Made by a program: the position numbers and the translations under genes. From contig NZ_CP023702.1 in the NCBI RefSeq assembly GCF_008704555.1, positions 3,162,001 through 3,226,000 of the forward strand: DNA of 64,000 nucleotides, written 5' to 3'. Positions 1 to 12,841 of the stretch are shown here, one piece after another; the first letter of the stretch is position 1; each line of letters opens with the position of its first letter. The stretch comes from Streptomyces nitrosporeus (GTDB lineage Bacteria > Actinomycetota > Actinomycetes > Streptomycetales > Streptomycetaceae). The notes beneath the pieces were generated by a model. It was given only the letters and a program-made list of their open reading frames with translations, ran no database searches and was not told where the DNA came from.

Positions 1-1445
1 AAGACGGCGAACTTGCCGGAGAAGCCCGAGGTGAGCGGGATGCCGGCGAAGGACAGCAGGAACACCGCGAAGACCGCCGCGGTCAGCGGCGAACGGCGTC
101 CCAGTCCGGCCCACTTCGACAGGTGGGTCGCCTCTCCGCCCGCGTCCCGCACCAGGGTGACCACGGCGAACGCGCCGACCGTCACGAAGGAGTAGACGGC
201 CAGGTAGAAGAGGACCGAGGAGACGCCCTCGGGACTCGCCGCGATGACGCCCGCGAGGATGAAGCCCGCGTGCGCGATCGAGGAGTAGGCCAGCAGCCGC
301 TTGATGTCGGTCTGGGTGATCGCGACGACCGCCCCGCCCACCATCGTGACGATGGCGACACCCCACATGACCGGCCGCAGATCCCAGGTGAGGCCCGGCA
401 GGACGACGTACAGCAGGCGCAGCAGCGCGCCGAAGGCGGCGACCTTGGTGGCCGCGGCCATGAAGCCGGTGACCGGGGTCGGGGCGCCCTGGTAGACGTC
501 CGGGGTCCACATGTGGAACGGCACGGCGCCGACCTTGAAGAGCAGGCCCATCAGGATCAGCGCGCCGCCGATCAGCAGCAGCGCGTCGTTGCCCATGGTC
601 TGGGCGAGCGCCGGATCGATCTCCTGGACGCTGCCGTCGACCACGCTCGCGATCCCGGCGTAGGAGACGGTGCCCGCGTAGCCGTAGAGCAGGGCGATCC
701 CGAAGAGCAGAAAGGCCGAGGAGAAGGAGCCGAGGAGGAAGTACTTCACCGCGGCCTCCTGCGACATCAGCCGCTTGCGGCGGGCGACGGCGCAGAGGAG
801 GTAGAGCGGGAGGGAGAACACCTCCAGCGCGATGAAGAGGGTCAGCAGGTCGTTGGCGGCCGGGAAGACCAGCAGGCCCGCGACCGAGAACAGCAGCAGC
901 GGGAAGACCTCGGTGGTGGTGAAGCCGGCCTTGACCGCCGCCTTCTCGCTGTCGCTGCCGGGGACCGAACCGGCCTGGGCCGCGAAGGAGTCCACCCTTC
1001 CCCACGCTCCCGGCTTCGTCCGGGCAGCGGACGCCGCGTCCTTGTGGGCCGCCGGTTCCAGGCGCCGCTCGGCGAAGGTGAAGACGGAGAAGACCGCGAC
1101 CAGCAGGATCGTGCCCTGGAGGAAGAGGGCCGGGCCGTCCACCGCGATGGCGCCCATGGCGGCGAGACCCGCGCTCTTCTTCGCGTACCCGTCGGCGGCC
1201 AGCCCGATGACCGCGGCGAACGACGCGGCCAGCGCGACGACCGTCAGGAAGACCTGCGCGGTGTACCGGGTGCGGCGGGGGAGGAACGCCTCCACCAGGA
1301 TGCCGAGTACGGCGGCGCCCACCACGATGAGCACGGGCGCCAGTTGGGCGTACTCGATGTCCGGTGCGGTGAAGGTGTCGCCCGGCGCCGCGGAGGTCAC
1401 CCCGCCCGCCGTCGTCCACAGTGCGTGGACAGCTGTTGCGCTCAC
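1..1445 (-). CDS. nuoN: NADH-quinone oxidoreductase subunit N (3' end off the window)
   Basis: Membrane subunit of complex I, one of the three antiporter-like proton-pumping subunits. About 481 residues are visible and the C-terminus lies beyond the left edge. The GTG start overlaps the nuoM stop as GTGA. The translation shows many hydrophobic helices and the antiporter-type signatures PFHMWTPDVYQGAPTPV and KRLLAYSSIAHAGF. Compared with the E. coli protein there is an extra polar stretch at about residues 125-172 (Ala/Lys/Gly/Asp-rich, including the short string RTKPGAWG) between two membrane segments. It is the last gene of the operon, translationally coupled to nuoM. Identification is secure; only the stop is unseen. 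Confidence 0.95.
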   Translation of the reverse strand, partial: MSATAVHALWTTAGGVTSAAPGDTFTAPDIEYAQLAPVLIVVGAAVLGILVEAFLPRRTRYTAQVFLTVVALAASFAAVIGLAADGYAKKSAGLAAMGAIAVDGPALFLQGTILLVAVFSVFTFAERRLEPAAHKDAASAARTKPGAWGRVDSFAAQAGSVPGSDSEKAAVKAGFTTTEVFPLLLFSVAGLLVFPAANDLLTLFIALEVFSLPLYLLCAVARRKRLMSQEAAVKYFLLGSFSSAFLLFGIALLYGYAGTVSYAGIASVVDGSVQEIDPALAQTMGNDALLLIGGALILMGLLFKVGAVPFHMWTPDVYQGAPTPVTGFMAAATKVAAFGALLRLLYVVLPGLTWDLRPVMWGVAIVTMVGGAVVAITQTDIKRLLAYSSIAHAGFILAGVIAASPEGVSSVLFYLAVYSFVTVGAFAVVTLVRDAGGEATHLSKWAGLGRRSPLTAAVFAVFLLSFAGIPLTSGFSGKFAV

Positions 1446-3013
1446 TTGGCGGCCTCCACCTCGGGCTGGGGGTCCTTCTTCTGTACGTCCTGCATGGTGT
1501 GCTGCACCGCCGGGTTCACGATCTCGGTGACGGGCTTCGGGAAAACCCCCAGGAAGACCAGCAGGGCGATCAGCGGGAGGGCCACCGCCAGCTCGCGGAC
1601 CCGGAGGTCGGGCATCGCCCGCACGCTCTCCTCGACCGGCCCCGTCATCGTCCGCTGGTAGAGGACCAGGACGTAGAGCGCGGCGAGCACGATGCCGACG
1701 GTGGCGACGACACCGGCCGCCGGATACGCGCTGAACGCGCCGACCAGGACCAGGAACTCACTGACGAACGGGGCGAGTCCGGGCAGCGAGAGCGTCGCCA
1801 GGCCGCCGATCAGGAAGGTCCCGGCCAGCACCGGGGCGACCTTCTGCACCCCGCCGTAGTCGGCGATCAGGCGCGAGCCGCGCCGGGTGATCAGGAAGCC
1901 CGCGACCAGCATCAGCGCCGCCGTCGAGATCCCGTGGTTGACCATGTAGAGGGTCGCGCCGGACTGGCCCTGGCTGGTCATCGCGAAGATGCCCAGCACG
2001 ATGAAGCCGAAGTGGGAGATCGAGGCGTAGGCGATGAGCCGCTTGATGTCCCGCTGGCCCACCGCGAGCAGGGCCCCGTAGATGATGGAGACCAGCGCCA
2101 GGACGATGATCACCGGCGTCGCCCACTTGCTGGCCTCCGGGAAGAGCTGGAGGCAGAAGCGGAGCATCGCGAAGGTGCCGACCTTGTCGACGACCGCGGT
2201 GATCAGGACGGCGACCGGGGTGGTCGCCTCCCCCATGGCGTTGGGCAGCCAGGTGTGCAGGGGCCAGAGCGGCGCCTTCACCGCGAAGGCGAAGAAGAAG
2301 CCGAGGAACAGCCACTTCTCGGTACTGCTCGCCATCTCCAGGGTGCCGTCGGCGCGGGCCGCGGCGATCTCCGAGAGGGAGAAGCTGCCCGCGACCACGT
2401 AGAGGCCGATGACGGCGGCCAGCATGATGAGCCCGCCGGCCAGGTTGTAGAGGAGGAACTTGACGGCCGCGTAGCTGCGCTGGGCCGCCGCGTTCTCCTC
2501 GGTGCCGGAGTGCGCCCGGTCGCCGAAGCCGCCGATGAGGAAGTACATCGGGATGAGCATGGCTTCGAACAGGATGTAGAAGAGGAAGACGTCGGTGGCC
2601 TCGAAGGAGAGGATCACCATCGCCTCCACCATCAGGATCAGGGCGAAGAAGCCCTGGGTGGGGCGCCAGCGCGAGGAGGTCTTCCCGTCGGGGTCGGCGT
2701 CGTGCCAGCCGGCCAGGATGACGAAGGGGATCAGCAGCGCGGTGAGGCCGAGCAGCGCCACCCCGATGCCGTCGACGCCCAGCTCGTACCGGACGCCGAA
2801 GTCCTTGATCCAGGCGTGCGATTCGGTGAGCTGGTAGCGGTCGCCGCCCGGCTCGAAGCGGGCGAAGACGACGCCCGCGAGGACGAGCGTGCCCAGGGAG
2901 AAGAGCAGCGCCGTCCATTTGGCGGCCGTGCGGCGCGCGGCCGGGACGGCGGCGGTGGCGATCGCCCCGATGGCCGGGAGGGCCGCCGTCGCTGTCAGGA
3001 GGGGAAAGGACAT
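1442..3013 (-). CDS. nuoM: NADH-quinone oxidoreductase subunit M
   Basis: 523-residue antiporter-like proton-channel subunit of complex I. About 14 hydrophobic helices are apparent. Typical motifs are visible: PLWPLHTWLPNA (lateral-helix proton path), KVGTFAMLRF with its Lys, and KRLIAYASISHFGF. The ATG start lies 4 bases after the nuoL stop, so translation is probably coupled. Length matches the family norm (about 500-520). The start has a poor Shine-Dalgarno match of its own, in line with coupling. Confidence 0.97.
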   Translation of the reverse strand: MSFPLLTATAALPAIGAIATAAVPAARRTAAKWTALLFSLGTLVLAGVVFARFEPGGDRYQLTESHAWIKDFGVRYELGVDGIGVALLGLTALLIPFVILAGWHDADPDGKTSSRWRPTQGFFALILMVEAMVILSFEATDVFLFYILFEAMLIPMYFLIGGFGDRAHSGTEENAAAQRSYAAVKFLLYNLAGGLIMLAAVIGLYVVAGSFSLSEIAAARADGTLEMASSTEKWLFLGFFFAFAVKAPLWPLHTWLPNAMGEATTPVAVLITAVVDKVGTFAMLRFCLQLFPEASKWATPVIIVLALVSIIYGALLAVGQRDIKRLIAYASISHFGFIVLGIFAMTSQGQSGATLYMVNHGISTAALMLVAGFLITRRGSRLIADYGGVQKVAPVLAGTFLIGGLATLSLPGLAPFVSEFLVLVGAFSAYPAAGVVATVGIVLAALYVLVLYQRTMTGPVEESVRAMPDLRVRELAVALPLIALLVFLGVFPKPVTEIVNPAVQHTMQDVQKKDPQPEVEAAK

Positions 3014-3017
3014 GGGA

Positions 3018-4913
3018 TCAGACCGCCCTCATCAGCAGGGTCGCGGCGATGAGTACCGCCGTACCGCCGAACATCGAGACCGCGTAGGAGCGGGCGTAGC
3101 CGTTCTGCAGCTTGCGCAGCCGGCCGGAGAGCCCGCCCATGGAGGCGGCCGTGCCGTTGACGACGCCGTCGACCAGGGTGTGGTCGACGTAGACCAGGGA
3201 CCGGGTGAGGTGTTCGCCGCCGCGGACCAGGACCACGTGGTTGAAGTCGTCCTGGAGCAGGTCGCGCCGGGCCGCCCGGGTGAGCAGCGAGCCGCGCGGG
3301 GCGGTGGTGGGGACCGGCTTGCGGCCGTACATCATCCAGGCGACGGCGACACCGATGACCAGGACCACCATGGTGGCGGCGGTGACGGTGGCCGCGCTGA
3401 CCGGGGCGTGCCCGTGGTCGTGCCCGGTGACCGGCTCCAGCCAGTGCATGAAGCGGTCGCCGACGGAGAAGAACCCGCCGGCGAAGACCGACCCGAAGGC
3501 CAGCACGATCATCGGGATCGTCATCGACTTCGGTGACTCGTGCGGGTGCGGCTCGTGGCCGTTCGCGTCCGGCTGCCAGCGCTTCTCGCCGAAGAAGGTC
3601 ATCAGCATCACGCGTGTCATGTAGAACGCGGTGATCGCGGCGCCCAGCAGGGTCACCGAACCGAGGATCCAGCCCTCGGTGCCGCCCTTGGCGAAGGCCG
3701 ACTCGATGATCATGTCCTTGGAGAAGAAGCCGGACAGGCCGGGGAAGCCGATGATCGCGAGGTACCCGAGGCCGAAGGTGACGAAGGTGACCGGCATGTG
3801 CTTCCGCAGGCCGCCGTACTTGCGCATGTCCACCTCGTCGTTCATGCCGTGCATGACCGACCCGGCGCCGAGGAAGAGCCCGGCCTTGAAGAAGCCGTGC
3901 GTCACCAGGTGCATGATCGCGAAGACGTAGCCCACGGGGCCGAGGCCCGCGGCCAGGATCATGTAGCCGATCTGGGACATCGTGGAGCCGGCGAGGGCCT
4001 TCTTGATGTCGTCCTTCGCGCAACCGACGACCGCACCGAAGAGCAGGGTGACCGCGCCGACGATCACGACGACCAGCTGCGCGTCGGGCGCCCCGTTGAA
4101 GATCGCGCCGGAGCGGACGATGAGGTAGACCCCCGCGGTGACCATGGTGGCCGCGTGGATGAGGGCGGAGACCGGGGTCGGGCCCTCCATCGCGTCGCCG
4201 AGCCAGGACTGCAACGGCACCTGGGCGGACTTGCCGCAGGCCGCGAGGAGCAGCATCAGCCCGATCGCGGTGAGCTTGCCCTCGCCCGTGTCGCCGGCCG
4301 CCTCCAGCACCGGGCCGAAGGCGAACGTACCGAAGGTGGTGAACATCAGCATGATCGCGATGGACAGGCCGATGTCACCGACGCGGTTGACCAGGAACGC
4401 CTTCTTAGCGGCGGTGGCCGCGCTGGGCTTGTGCTGCCAGAAGCCGATGAGCAGGTACGACGCCAGCCCGACGCCCTCCCACCCGAGGTAGAGCAGCAGG
4501 TAGTTGTCGGCGATGACCAGGACGAGCATCGCCGCGAGGAAGAGGTTGAGGTAGGCGAAGAACCGGCGGCGGCGTTCGTCGTGCTCCATGTAGCCGATGG
4601 AGTAGACGTGGATCAGTGTGCCCACGCCGGTGATCAGCAGGACGAACGTCATGGACAGCTGGTCCAGCTGGAAGGCCACATCGGCCTGGAAGCCCTCGAC
4701 GGGCACCCAGCTGAACAGCTTCTGGTGCAGGGCGCGGTCCTCGGCGTCCCGGCCCAGCATGTCGGTGAAGAGCAGCAGTCCGATGACGAAGGACGCCGCG
4801 GCGAGCACGGTGCCGATCCAGTGGCCGGACCGGTCGAGCCGGCGGCCGCCGCAGAGCAGGACCGCCGCTCCGAGCAGGGGCGCCGCGACCAGCAGCGCGA
4901 TCAGGTTTTCCAC
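3018..4913 (-). CDS. nuoL: NADH-quinone oxidoreductase subunit L
   Basis: 631-residue distal antiporter-like subunit of complex I. It should carry the long amphipathic lateral helix near its C-terminus. Motifs seen are [47 protein letters not shown] and [15 protein letters not shown], all diagnostic of NuoL. The GTG start (Val-Glu-Asn-Leu) has AAGGGG about 8 bases upstream and lies 12 bases after nuoK. Length is normal for the family. Confidence 0.97.
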   Translation of the reverse strand: MENLIALLVAAPLLGAAVLLCGGRRLDRSGHWIGTVLAAASFVIGLLLFTDMLGRDAEDRALHQKLFSWVPVEGFQADVAFQLDQLSMTFVLLITGVGTLIHVYSIGYMEHDERRRRFFAYLNLFLAAMLVLVIADNYLLLYLGWEGVGLASYLLIGFWQHKPSAATAAKKAFLVNRVGDIGLSIAIMLMFTTFGTFAFGPVLEAAGDTGEGKLTAIGLMLLLAACGKSAQVPLQSWLGDAMEGPTPVSALIHAATMVTAGVYLIVRSGAIFNGAPDAQLVVVIVGAVTLLFGAVVGCAKDDIKKALAGSTMSQIGYMILAAGLGPVGYVFAIMHLVTHGFFKAGLFLGAGSVMHGMNDEVDMRKYGGLRKHMPVTFVTFGLGYLAIIGFPGLSGFFSKDMIIESAFAKGGTEGWILGSVTLLGAAITAFYMTRVMLMTFFGEKRWQPDANGHEPHPHESPKSMTIPMIVLAFGSVFAGGFFSVGDRFMHWLEPVTGHDHGHAPVSAATVTAATMVVLVIGVAVAWMMYGRKPVPTTAPRGSLLTRAARRDLLQDDFNHVVLVRGGEHLTRSLVYVDHTLVDGVVNGTAASMGGLSGRLRKLQNGYARSYAVSMFGGTAVLIAATLLMRAV

Positions 4914-4925
4914 GACTGCGACCCC

Positions 4926-5225
4926 TTACAGCTTCATCAGGCTGGCGTCGTCGACCGAGGCCGAGTGGCGGGAGCGGAACAGCGACACGATGATCGCGAG
5001 TCCGACCACGACCTCCGCGGCGGCGACGACCATCGTGAAGAAGGCGATGATCTGGCCGTCGAGGTTGCCGTGCATCCGGGAGAACGCGACCAGCGCGAGG
5101 TTGCAGGCGTTCAGCATCAGTTCGATGCACATGAACACCACGATCGCGTTCCGCCGGATCAGCACCCCGGAGGCACCGATGGTGAACAGCAGGGCCGCGA
5201 GGTAGAGGTAGTTGACCGGATTCAC
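4926..5225 (-). CDS. nuoK: NADH-quinone oxidoreductase subunit K
   Basis: 99-residue, three-helix membrane subunit of complex I (MrpC-like). It contains the conserved acidic positions in helices 2 and 3: [18 protein letters not shown] carries the first Glu, and [14 protein letters not shown] the second. The GTG start overlaps the nuoJ stop as GTGA. Length matches the family exactly. Confidence 0.97.
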   Translation of the reverse strand: MNPVNYLYLAALLFTIGASGVLIRRNAIVVFMCIELMLNACNLALVAFSRMHGNLDGQIIAFFTMVVAAAEVVVGLAIIVSLFRSRHSASVDDASLMKL

Positions 5226-6112
5226 TTGGCGACCTCCTCCCCTTCGTCCGCGTGGTCCTCCGGCGCCCGGACGGTCCCGGACGCCTGGTTCTTCGATACC
5301 TGGGCCCGGTCGGCCGGGATCCGGCCGAGGCGCTCACCGGACCGCTGCTCCAGCGCCTTGAGGTCGGCGAGCGCCTCACCGGACACGTCCCGGATCTGGC
5401 CGCGCCTGCGCAGGGTCTGCATGACCGTCAGCTCGGACGGGGTGCCGTCCGGAAGGAGGCCGGCGATGTCCACCGCGTTATGCCGGGCGTAGACGCCCGG
5501 GGCGGGCAGCGGCGGTACCTGGGCGGTGCGCACCCTCTCCTGGGAGAGCTCCCGCTGCGTCCTGGCGCGTTCGGTGCGCTCCTGGTGGGTCAGCAGCATC
5601 GCGCCGACCGTCGCCGTGATCAGCAGGGCGCCGGTGATCTCGAACGCGAAGACGTACTTGGTGAAGATGAGGTTGGCCAGGCCCTCGACGTTCCCGCCGT
5701 GCAGGGCGTTCGCGGCGCCGAGGCCGGCGAAGTGGCTCAGCGAGGCCTGGCCGATACCGGCGATCAGGAGGATGCCGAAGCCGAGTCCGCAGCCCACGGC
5801 CAGCCAGCGCTGCCCCTTGATGGTCTCCTTCAGGGAGTCCGCCGCGGTGACGCCGACGAGCATGACGACGAAGAGGAACAGCATCATGATCGCGCCGGTG
5901 TAGACGACGATCTGGACGATGCCGAGGAAGTACGCGCCGTTGGCGAGGTAGAAGACCGCCAGCACGATCATGGTGCCGGCCAGTGACAGCGCGCTGTGCA
6001 CGGCCTTCTTCATGAGGACCGTGGCGAGCGCGCCGACGACGGCGACGGTGCCCAGCAGCCAGAACTGCACGGCCTCCGGGGTGGAGGCGGCTGCGGCCAG
6101 GGGGGTGGTCAC
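5222..6112 (-). CDS. nuoJ: NADH-quinone oxidoreductase subunit J
   Basis: 296-residue membrane subunit of complex I. The first 180 or so residues form five hydrophobic helices, including [20 protein letters not shown], the helix with the flexible pi-bulge known from the family. The C-terminal 110-120 residues are hydrophilic (Arg/Glu/Gln-rich) and absent from the 184-residue E. coli protein. Actinobacterial NuoJ proteins are generally longer, so this is probably normal for the group. The GTG start overlaps the nuoI stop. Confidence 0.96.
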   Translation of the reverse strand: MTTPLAAAASTPEAVQFWLLGTVAVVGALATVLMKKAVHSALSLAGTMIVLAVFYLANGAYFLGIVQIVVYTGAIMMLFLFVVMLVGVTAADSLKETIKGQRWLAVGCGLGFGILLIAGIGQASLSHFAGLGAANALHGGNVEGLANLIFTKYVFAFEITGALLITATVGAMLLTHQERTERARTQRELSQERVRTAQVPPLPAPGVYARHNAVDIAGLLPDGTPSELTVMQTLRRRGQIRDVSGEALADLKALEQRSGERLGRIPADRAQVSKNQASGTVRAPEDHADEGEEVAK

Positions 6113-6705
6113 GCGTCCACCTCCTTGTCGGCCTCACCCTTGGAGACGGCCTGCTGGCGCTCCGTGCCGGGGGCGGCCCCGGTCACCAGACCGCGGTAGT
6201 AGTCCTGTTCGTCCATACCGGGGTAGATGGCGTGCGGGCTGTCGACCATGCCCTCCTCCAGCCCCGCGAGGAGCTCGTCCTTGGTGTAGATGAGGCTCGC
6301 GCGGGTGGTGTTGGCCAGCTCGAACTCGTTGGTCATGGTCAGTGCCCGGGTGGGGCACGCCTCGATGCAGAGCCCGCACAGGATGCAGCGCGCGTAGTTG
6401 ATCTGGTAGACGCGGCCGTAGCGCTCCCCGGGGGAGTAGCGCTCCTCGTCGGTGTTGTCCGCGCCCTCCACGTAGATCGCGTCGGCGGGACACGCCCAGG
6501 CGCACAGCTCGCAGCCGACGCATTTCTCCAGGCCGTCGGGGTGGCGGTTGAGCTGGTGCCGGCCGTGGAAGCGCGGTGCCGTGACCTTCGGCGTCTCCGG
6601 ATACTGCTCGGTCAGCCGCTTCTTGAACATGGCCTTGAAGGTCACGCCGAAGCCCGCGACCGGGTTCATGAACTTGTCCCCTGAGGGCTCCGATGGCTCA
6701 GACAC
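6109..6705 (-). CDS. nuoI: NADH-quinone oxidoreductase subunit I (2x[4Fe-4S] ferredoxin-like)
   Basis: 198-residue peripheral-arm subunit carrying clusters N6a and N6b. Two CxxCxxCxxxCP motifs are visible: [12 protein letters not shown] and [12 protein letters not shown]. The chosen start is GTG (Val-Ser-Glu-Pro-Ser), because AAAGGAGG sits 7-8 bases upstream, inside the end of nuoH. This gives an 8-base overlap with nuoH. An in-frame ATG 12 codons later has no comparable ribosome binding site. The frame stays open further upstream, but that part is the nuoH coding region. Confidence 0.95.
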   Translation of the reverse strand: MSEPSEPSGDKFMNPVAGFGVTFKAMFKKRLTEQYPETPKVTAPRFHGRHQLNRHPDGLEKCVGCELCAWACPADAIYVEGADNTDEERYSPGERYGRVYQINYARCILCGLCIEACPTRALTMTNEFELANTTRASLIYTKDELLAGLEEGMVDSPHAIYPGMDEQDYYRGLVTGAAPGTERQQAVSKGEADKEVDA

Positions 6706-8101
6706 CGTCGGCCTCCTTTCCGTTACCCGCGAGGTCGTCACTCTGAGTGTCAGGCCCGCCACTGACAACGAGCTCCCGCTCGCGTCGCGGTGTGCGGCGC
6801 GGTACCGGCGGCAGGCTCTGGCCGGGCAGCGGCGGCACCGGGAATCCGCCCGCCATCGGGTCGAACTCCCGCTCCGGCGGCGCCGCTTCCTCCTCGGCCC
6901 GGGCCTTGCGGTCGCGGAAGGTGTCGGCGACGAAGGAGATCAGCAGGACCGCGATGACCGCGCCGACGACGTAGTACACGATCTGCGAGAAGTCGTAGCC
7001 CTCGTTGCGCAGCGCCCTGACCGTGGCGACCAGCATCAGCCAGACCACGGAGACCGGGATGAGGACCTTCCAGCCGAGCTTCATCAGCTGGTCGTAGCGG
7101 ACCCGCGGGAGCGTGCCGCGCAGCCAGATGAAGAAGAAGAGGAGCAGCTGGACCTTGAGGACGAACCAGAGCATCGGCCACCAGCCCTGGTTGGCGCCCT
7201 CCCAGAAGGTGCTGATCGGGTACGGGGCCCGCCAGCCGCCCAGGAACAGCGTCACCGAGACCGCGGAGACGGTGACCATGTTGACGTACTCCGCGAGCAT
7301 GAACATCGCGAACTTGATCGAGGAGTACTCGGTGTTGAAGCCGCCGACCAGGTCGCCCTCGGACTCGGGCATGTCGAACGGCGCGCGGTTGGTCTCCCCG
7401 ACCATCGTGACGACGTAGATGATGAAGGAGACCGGCAGCAGGATCACGAACCAGCGGTCCGCCTGCGCCTCGACGATCTGCGAGGTCGACATCGACCCGG
7501 AGTAGAGGAACACCGAGGCGAACGCGGCGCCCATCGCGATCTCGTAGCTGATCATCTGGGCGCAGGAGCGCAGTCCGCCGAGCAGCGGGTACGTCGATCC
7601 GGAGGACCAGCCGGCGAGCACGATGCCGTAGATGCCGACGGAGGCGACCGCGAGGATGTAGAGCATCGCGATCGGCAGGTCGGTGAGCTGCATCGTCGTA
7701 CGGTGACCGAAGATCGACACCTGGCCGTCGGCCGGGCCGAACGGGATCACCGCGATCGCCATGAACGCCGGTGCGGCGGCGATGACCGGCGCCAGGACGT
7801 AGACGACCTTGTCGGCCCGCTTGACGACGACGTCTTCCTTGAGCATCAGCTTCACGCCGTCGGCGAGCGACTGGAGCATGCCCCAGGGGCCGTGCCGGTT
7901 CGGGCCGATGCGCAGCTGCATCCAGGCGACGACCTTGCGCTCCCAGACGATGGAGAAGAGCACCGTCACCATCAGGAACGCGAAGCAGAACACCGCCTTG
8001 ACGACGACGAGCCACCACGGGTCCGTGCCGAACATCGAGAGATCCTCGGCGGCCAGTACGGTCCCCCGGGGGGCCGTGGCGAGTTGAGCGAGGCCGGTCA
8101 C
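6698..8101 (-). CDS. nuoH: NADH-quinone oxidoreductase subunit H
   Basis: 467-residue membrane subunit forming much of the quinone chamber and the joint with the peripheral arm. Signatures are [15 protein letters not shown] and [21 protein letters not shown], including the acidic quinone-entry loop. The GTG start overlaps the nuoG stop (GTGA). A C-terminal extension of over 60 residues, rich in Pro/Glu/Arg, lies beyond the E. coli length (325), as is common in actinobacteria. The open frame runs further upstream, but that is nuoG sequence. Confidence 0.96.
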   Translation of the reverse strand: MTGLAQLATAPRGTVLAAEDLSMFGTDPWWLVVVKAVFCFAFLMVTVLFSIVWERKVVAWMQLRIGPNRHGPWGMLQSLADGVKLMLKEDVVVKRADKVVYVLAPVIAAAPAFMAIAVIPFGPADGQVSIFGHRTTMQLTDLPIAMLYILAVASVGIYGIVLAGWSSGSTYPLLGGLRSCAQMISYEIAMGAAFASVFLYSGSMSTSQIVEAQADRWFVILLPVSFIIYVVTMVGETNRAPFDMPESEGDLVGGFNTEYSSIKFAMFMLAEYVNMVTVSAVSVTLFLGGWRAPYPISTFWEGANQGWWPMLWFVLKVQLLLFFFIWLRGTLPRVRYDQLMKLGWKVLIPVSVVWLMLVATVRALRNEGYDFSQIVYYVVGAVIAVLLISFVADTFRDRKARAEEEAAPPEREFDPMAGGFPVPPLPGQSLPPVPRRTPRRERELVVSGGPDTQSDDLAGNGKEADGV

Positions 8102-10619
8102 TCTCCTACCTCCGATGTCACGACTGCGTCCGCCGGTACGGCGTGGGCCCCCGGGGCGGCGGGGTGGATCCGGACCAGTCCGCCCGGCCGCACACCCGTG
8201 TCGGCCAGGACCCCCCGGCCGGTGGAGTCGAGCGGCAGCCAGACCACCCGGTCCGGCATGTCGGTGACCGCCAGCGGGAGTTCGGTGGTGCCGGCCGGGC
8301 CGCTGACGGCGAGCAGGTCGCCGTCCTTCACCCCGGTCTCGGCGGCGGTCGCCGCGGAGAGCCGGGCGAGCGCCGGGTGCCGGGTGCCGGCCAGCGCCTC
8401 GTCGCCCACCTGGAGGAGGCCCCGGTCGAGCAGCATCCGGTGGCCCGCCAGGACCGCCTCGCCGTCGCCGGGCCGGGGAACCGGCCGGGACTGCGTCCGC
8501 GGGTCGTCGGCCCACGGGCCCTGCCATCCGCCGAGCCGGTCCAGCTCCCGCCGGGCGGCCGCCAGGTCCGGCAGCCCCAGGTGTACGTCGAGGGCGTCGG
8601 CCAGCATGTGCAGCACCCGGGCGTCGGTCGGGCAGAGGGTGCGGGTGAGCTGTTCGGGCTTCAGCGCGGCTTCGAACATCCGGGCCCTGCCCTCCCAGTT
8701 CAGGAAGGTGCCGGGCTTCTCGGCGACGGCGGCGACGGGCAGCACCACGTCGGCCCGCTCGGTCACCGCGCCCGGCCGGAGCTCCAGCGAGACGAGGAAG
8801 GGGACCTCGTCCAGGGCCGCCAGGGCCAGCGCCGGGTCGGGCAGGTCCTCCGGGTCGACGCCCGCGACCAGCAGGGCGGCCAGTTCACCGGAGGCGGCCG
8901 CCTCCACGATCTGGCCGGTGTCCCGCCCCAAGCGGCCGGGGAGTCCGGCCACGCCCCAGAGGGACGCCACCTCTTCCCGGGCCCGCGGGTCGGCCGCCGG
9001 ACGGCCGCCGGGCAGCACCGACGGGAGCGCGCCCGCCTCCAGGGCGCCGCGTTCGCCGGCCCGGCGCGGGATCCACACCGGTGTGGCGCCGGTGGCGGCG
9101 GCGGTGCGCAGGGCGGCGGTCAGCGCACCGGGCACCCCGGCGAGCCGTTCACCGATCACGATCAGTGCCCCGTCACCGCGCAGCGCCTCGGCCGCGGCGG
9201 TGCCGTCGGCCTCCAGGCCGACCCCGCCCGCCAGTGCGTCCAGCCATTCGGTCTCGGTGCCCGGGGCGGCGGGGAGCAGGGTGCCGCCCGACTTCGTCAG
9301 GCCCCGGGTGGCGTACGGGGCGAGGGAGAAGGTCCGCTGCCCGTGCTTGCGGTGGGCCTTGCGCAGCCGCAGGAAGACGCCGGGGGCCTCCTCCTCCGAC
9401 TCGAAGCCCACCAGCAGGACGGCCGGCGCCTTCTCCAGCGCGGTGTAGGTGACACCCGTGCCGTCCAGGTCGCGGCCGCGGCCGGCGACCCGCGCGGCGA
9501 GGAAGCCGGCCTCCTCCGCGCTGTGCACCCGGGCCCGGAAGTCGATGTCGTTGGTGTCCAGCGCGACCCGGGCGAACTTGCTGTACGCGTAGGCGTCCTC
9601 GACGGTGAGCCGGCCGCCGGTGAGGACACCGGTCCGGCCGCGTGCCGCCGAGAGTCCGGCCGCCGCGGCGGCCAGCGCCTCCGGCCAGCCCGCCGGCTCC
9701 AGGACCCCGTCGGCGTTGCGTACCAGCGGGGTGGTGAGGCGGTCGCGCTGCTGGGCGTAGCGGAAGCCGAAGCGGCCCTTGTCGCAGAGCCACTCCTCGT
9801 TGACCTCGGGGTCGTCGGCGGCGAGCCGCCGCATGACCTTGCCGCGCCGGTGGTCGGTCCGGGTGGCGCAGCCGCCGGCGCAGTGCTCGCACACCGACGG
9901 GGAGGACACCAGGTCGAAGGGGCGGGAGCGGAAGCGGTACGCCGCCGAGGTGAGCGCCCCGACCGGGCAGATCTGGATGGTGTTGCCGGAGAAGTACGAC
10001 TGGAAGGGGTCGCCCTCGCCCGTACCGACCTGCTGGAGCGCGCCGCGCTCGATCAGCTCGATCATCGGGTCGCCCGCCACCTGGTTGGAGAACCGGGTGC
10101 AGCGGGCGCAGAGCACGCACCGCTCGCGGTCCAGCAGCACCTGGGTGGAGATCGGGACCGGCTTCTCGTACGTCCGCTTCTTCCCGTCGAAGCGGGAGTC
10201 GGCCTGTCCGTGCGAGACGGCCTGGTTCTGCAGGGGGCACTCGCCGCCCTTGTCGCAGACCGGGCAGTCCAGCGGGTGGTTGATGAGCAGGAGCTCCATC
10301 ACCCCCTTCTGGGCCTTCTCCGCGACCGGTGAGGTGAGCTGCGACCTGACCACCATGCCGTCGGTGCAGGTGATGGTGCAGGAGGCCATCGGCTTGCGCT
10401 GGCCCTCCACCTCGACGATGCACTGCCGGCAGGCACCGGCCGGGTCGAGCAGCGGATGGTCGCAGAAGCGCGGGATCTCGATGCCGAGGAGTTCGGCGGC
10501 CCGGATGACCAGGGTGCCCTTGGGCACGGAGATCTCGATGCCGTCGATGGTCAGCGTGACCAGGTCCTCGGGCGGAACGGCCGCCTCGCCGCCCCCGGAG
10601 GGCGCACTCGTCGTGACTG

Positions 10620-10623
<4 letters not shown>
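8098..10623 (-). CDS. nuoG: NADH-quinone oxidoreductase subunit G
   Basis: 841-residue iron-sulfur and molybdopterin-fold subunit. The N-terminal 2Fe-2S domain has [10 protein letters not shown] and related Cys. It is followed by the HxxxCxxC-type site [13 protein letters not shown] and the 4Fe-4S pair [12 protein letters not shown] with [22 protein letters not shown] lies at the entrance of the formate-dehydrogenase-like domain and would hold an additional N7-type cluster. The remaining 550 residues are the cofactor-less molybdopterin-fold region, Ala/Gly-rich and poorly conserved. The ATG start overlaps the nuoF stop as ATGA. Confidence 0.96.
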
Positions 10624-11992
<1,369 letters not shown>

Positions 11993-11993
<1 letters not shown>

Positions 11994-12841
11994 CACTCCC
12001 CCTCCTCGGCTGCGGGCCCGGCCGGGTTGTCCGGGTCCGAGGCCGCGGTCTGCTGCGGTGCGTCGTGGGAACTGAGGTGCCCGGCGCCCTTCTGGGGGCG
12101 CTCGTGCGGGGCCTCCCCGCGCGGGCCGACCACCCGGGCCGGGCCGGTGGCCTCGCCCTTGGCCAGCTTCAGCCCGATCAGCGAGGCGGCTCCGGCCCCG
12201 CCGCTCGCCTCGACGGCTCCGGGCCGGGTGTCGGGGAAGCCGGCCAGGATCCGGGCCGTCTCCTTGTAGGTGCACAGGGGGGCGCCGCGGGTGGGTGCGA
12301 CGGGGCGGCCGGCGATCAGGTCGTCCACGAGGGCGGTGGCGCTCTCGGGGGTCTGGTTGTCGAAGAACTCCCAGTTGACCATCACCACGGGCGCGTAGTC
12401 GCAGGCCGCGTTGCACTCGATGTGTTCGAGGGTGACCTTGCCGTCCTCGGTGGTCTCGTCGTTGCCGACGCCGAGGTGGTCCTTGAGCCGGTCGAAGATG
12501 GCGTCGCCGCCCATGACCGCGCAGAGGGTGTTGGTGCAGACCCCCACCTGGTAGTCACCGCTCGGCCGGCGCCGGTACATGGTGTAGAAGGTGGCGACGG
12601 CGGTGACCTCGGCGGTGGTGAGGCCGAGCACCTCGGCGCAGAAGGCCATGCCCGTACGGGAGACGTGCCCTTCCTCGGACTGCACCAGGTGCAGCAGCGG
12701 CAGGAGCGCGGAACGGCTGCCGGGGTAGCGGGCGATCACCTCCTTCGCGTCCGCTTCGAGCCGGGCGCGTACGTCGGCCGGGTAGGCGGGGGCGGGGAGC
12801 TGCGGCATCCCCAGGCTGACTTCTCGGTCGGACGCGGTCAC
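11993..12841 (-). CDS. nuoE: NADH-quinone oxidoreductase subunit E (2Fe-2S)
   Basis: 282-residue thioredoxin-like 2Fe-2S subunit (cluster N1a), partner of NuoF. Cluster ligands appear as CTNTLC and, downstream, CNAAC in the pattern Cx4C...Cx3C. The N-terminal helical part has [17 protein letters not shown]. The C-terminal 70-80 residues are low-complexity (Pro/Gly/Ala/Glu) and longer than the 166-residue E. coli protein, an actinobacterial feature. The GTG start overlaps the nuoD stop as GTGA. Confidence 0.96.

Noticed and set aside
123-3052. Long plus-strand open frames opposite nuoN and nuoM
   Set aside because: They are Arg/Gly/Glu/Asp-rich reverse-frame shadows of well-conserved complex I genes, as expected in high-GC DNA.
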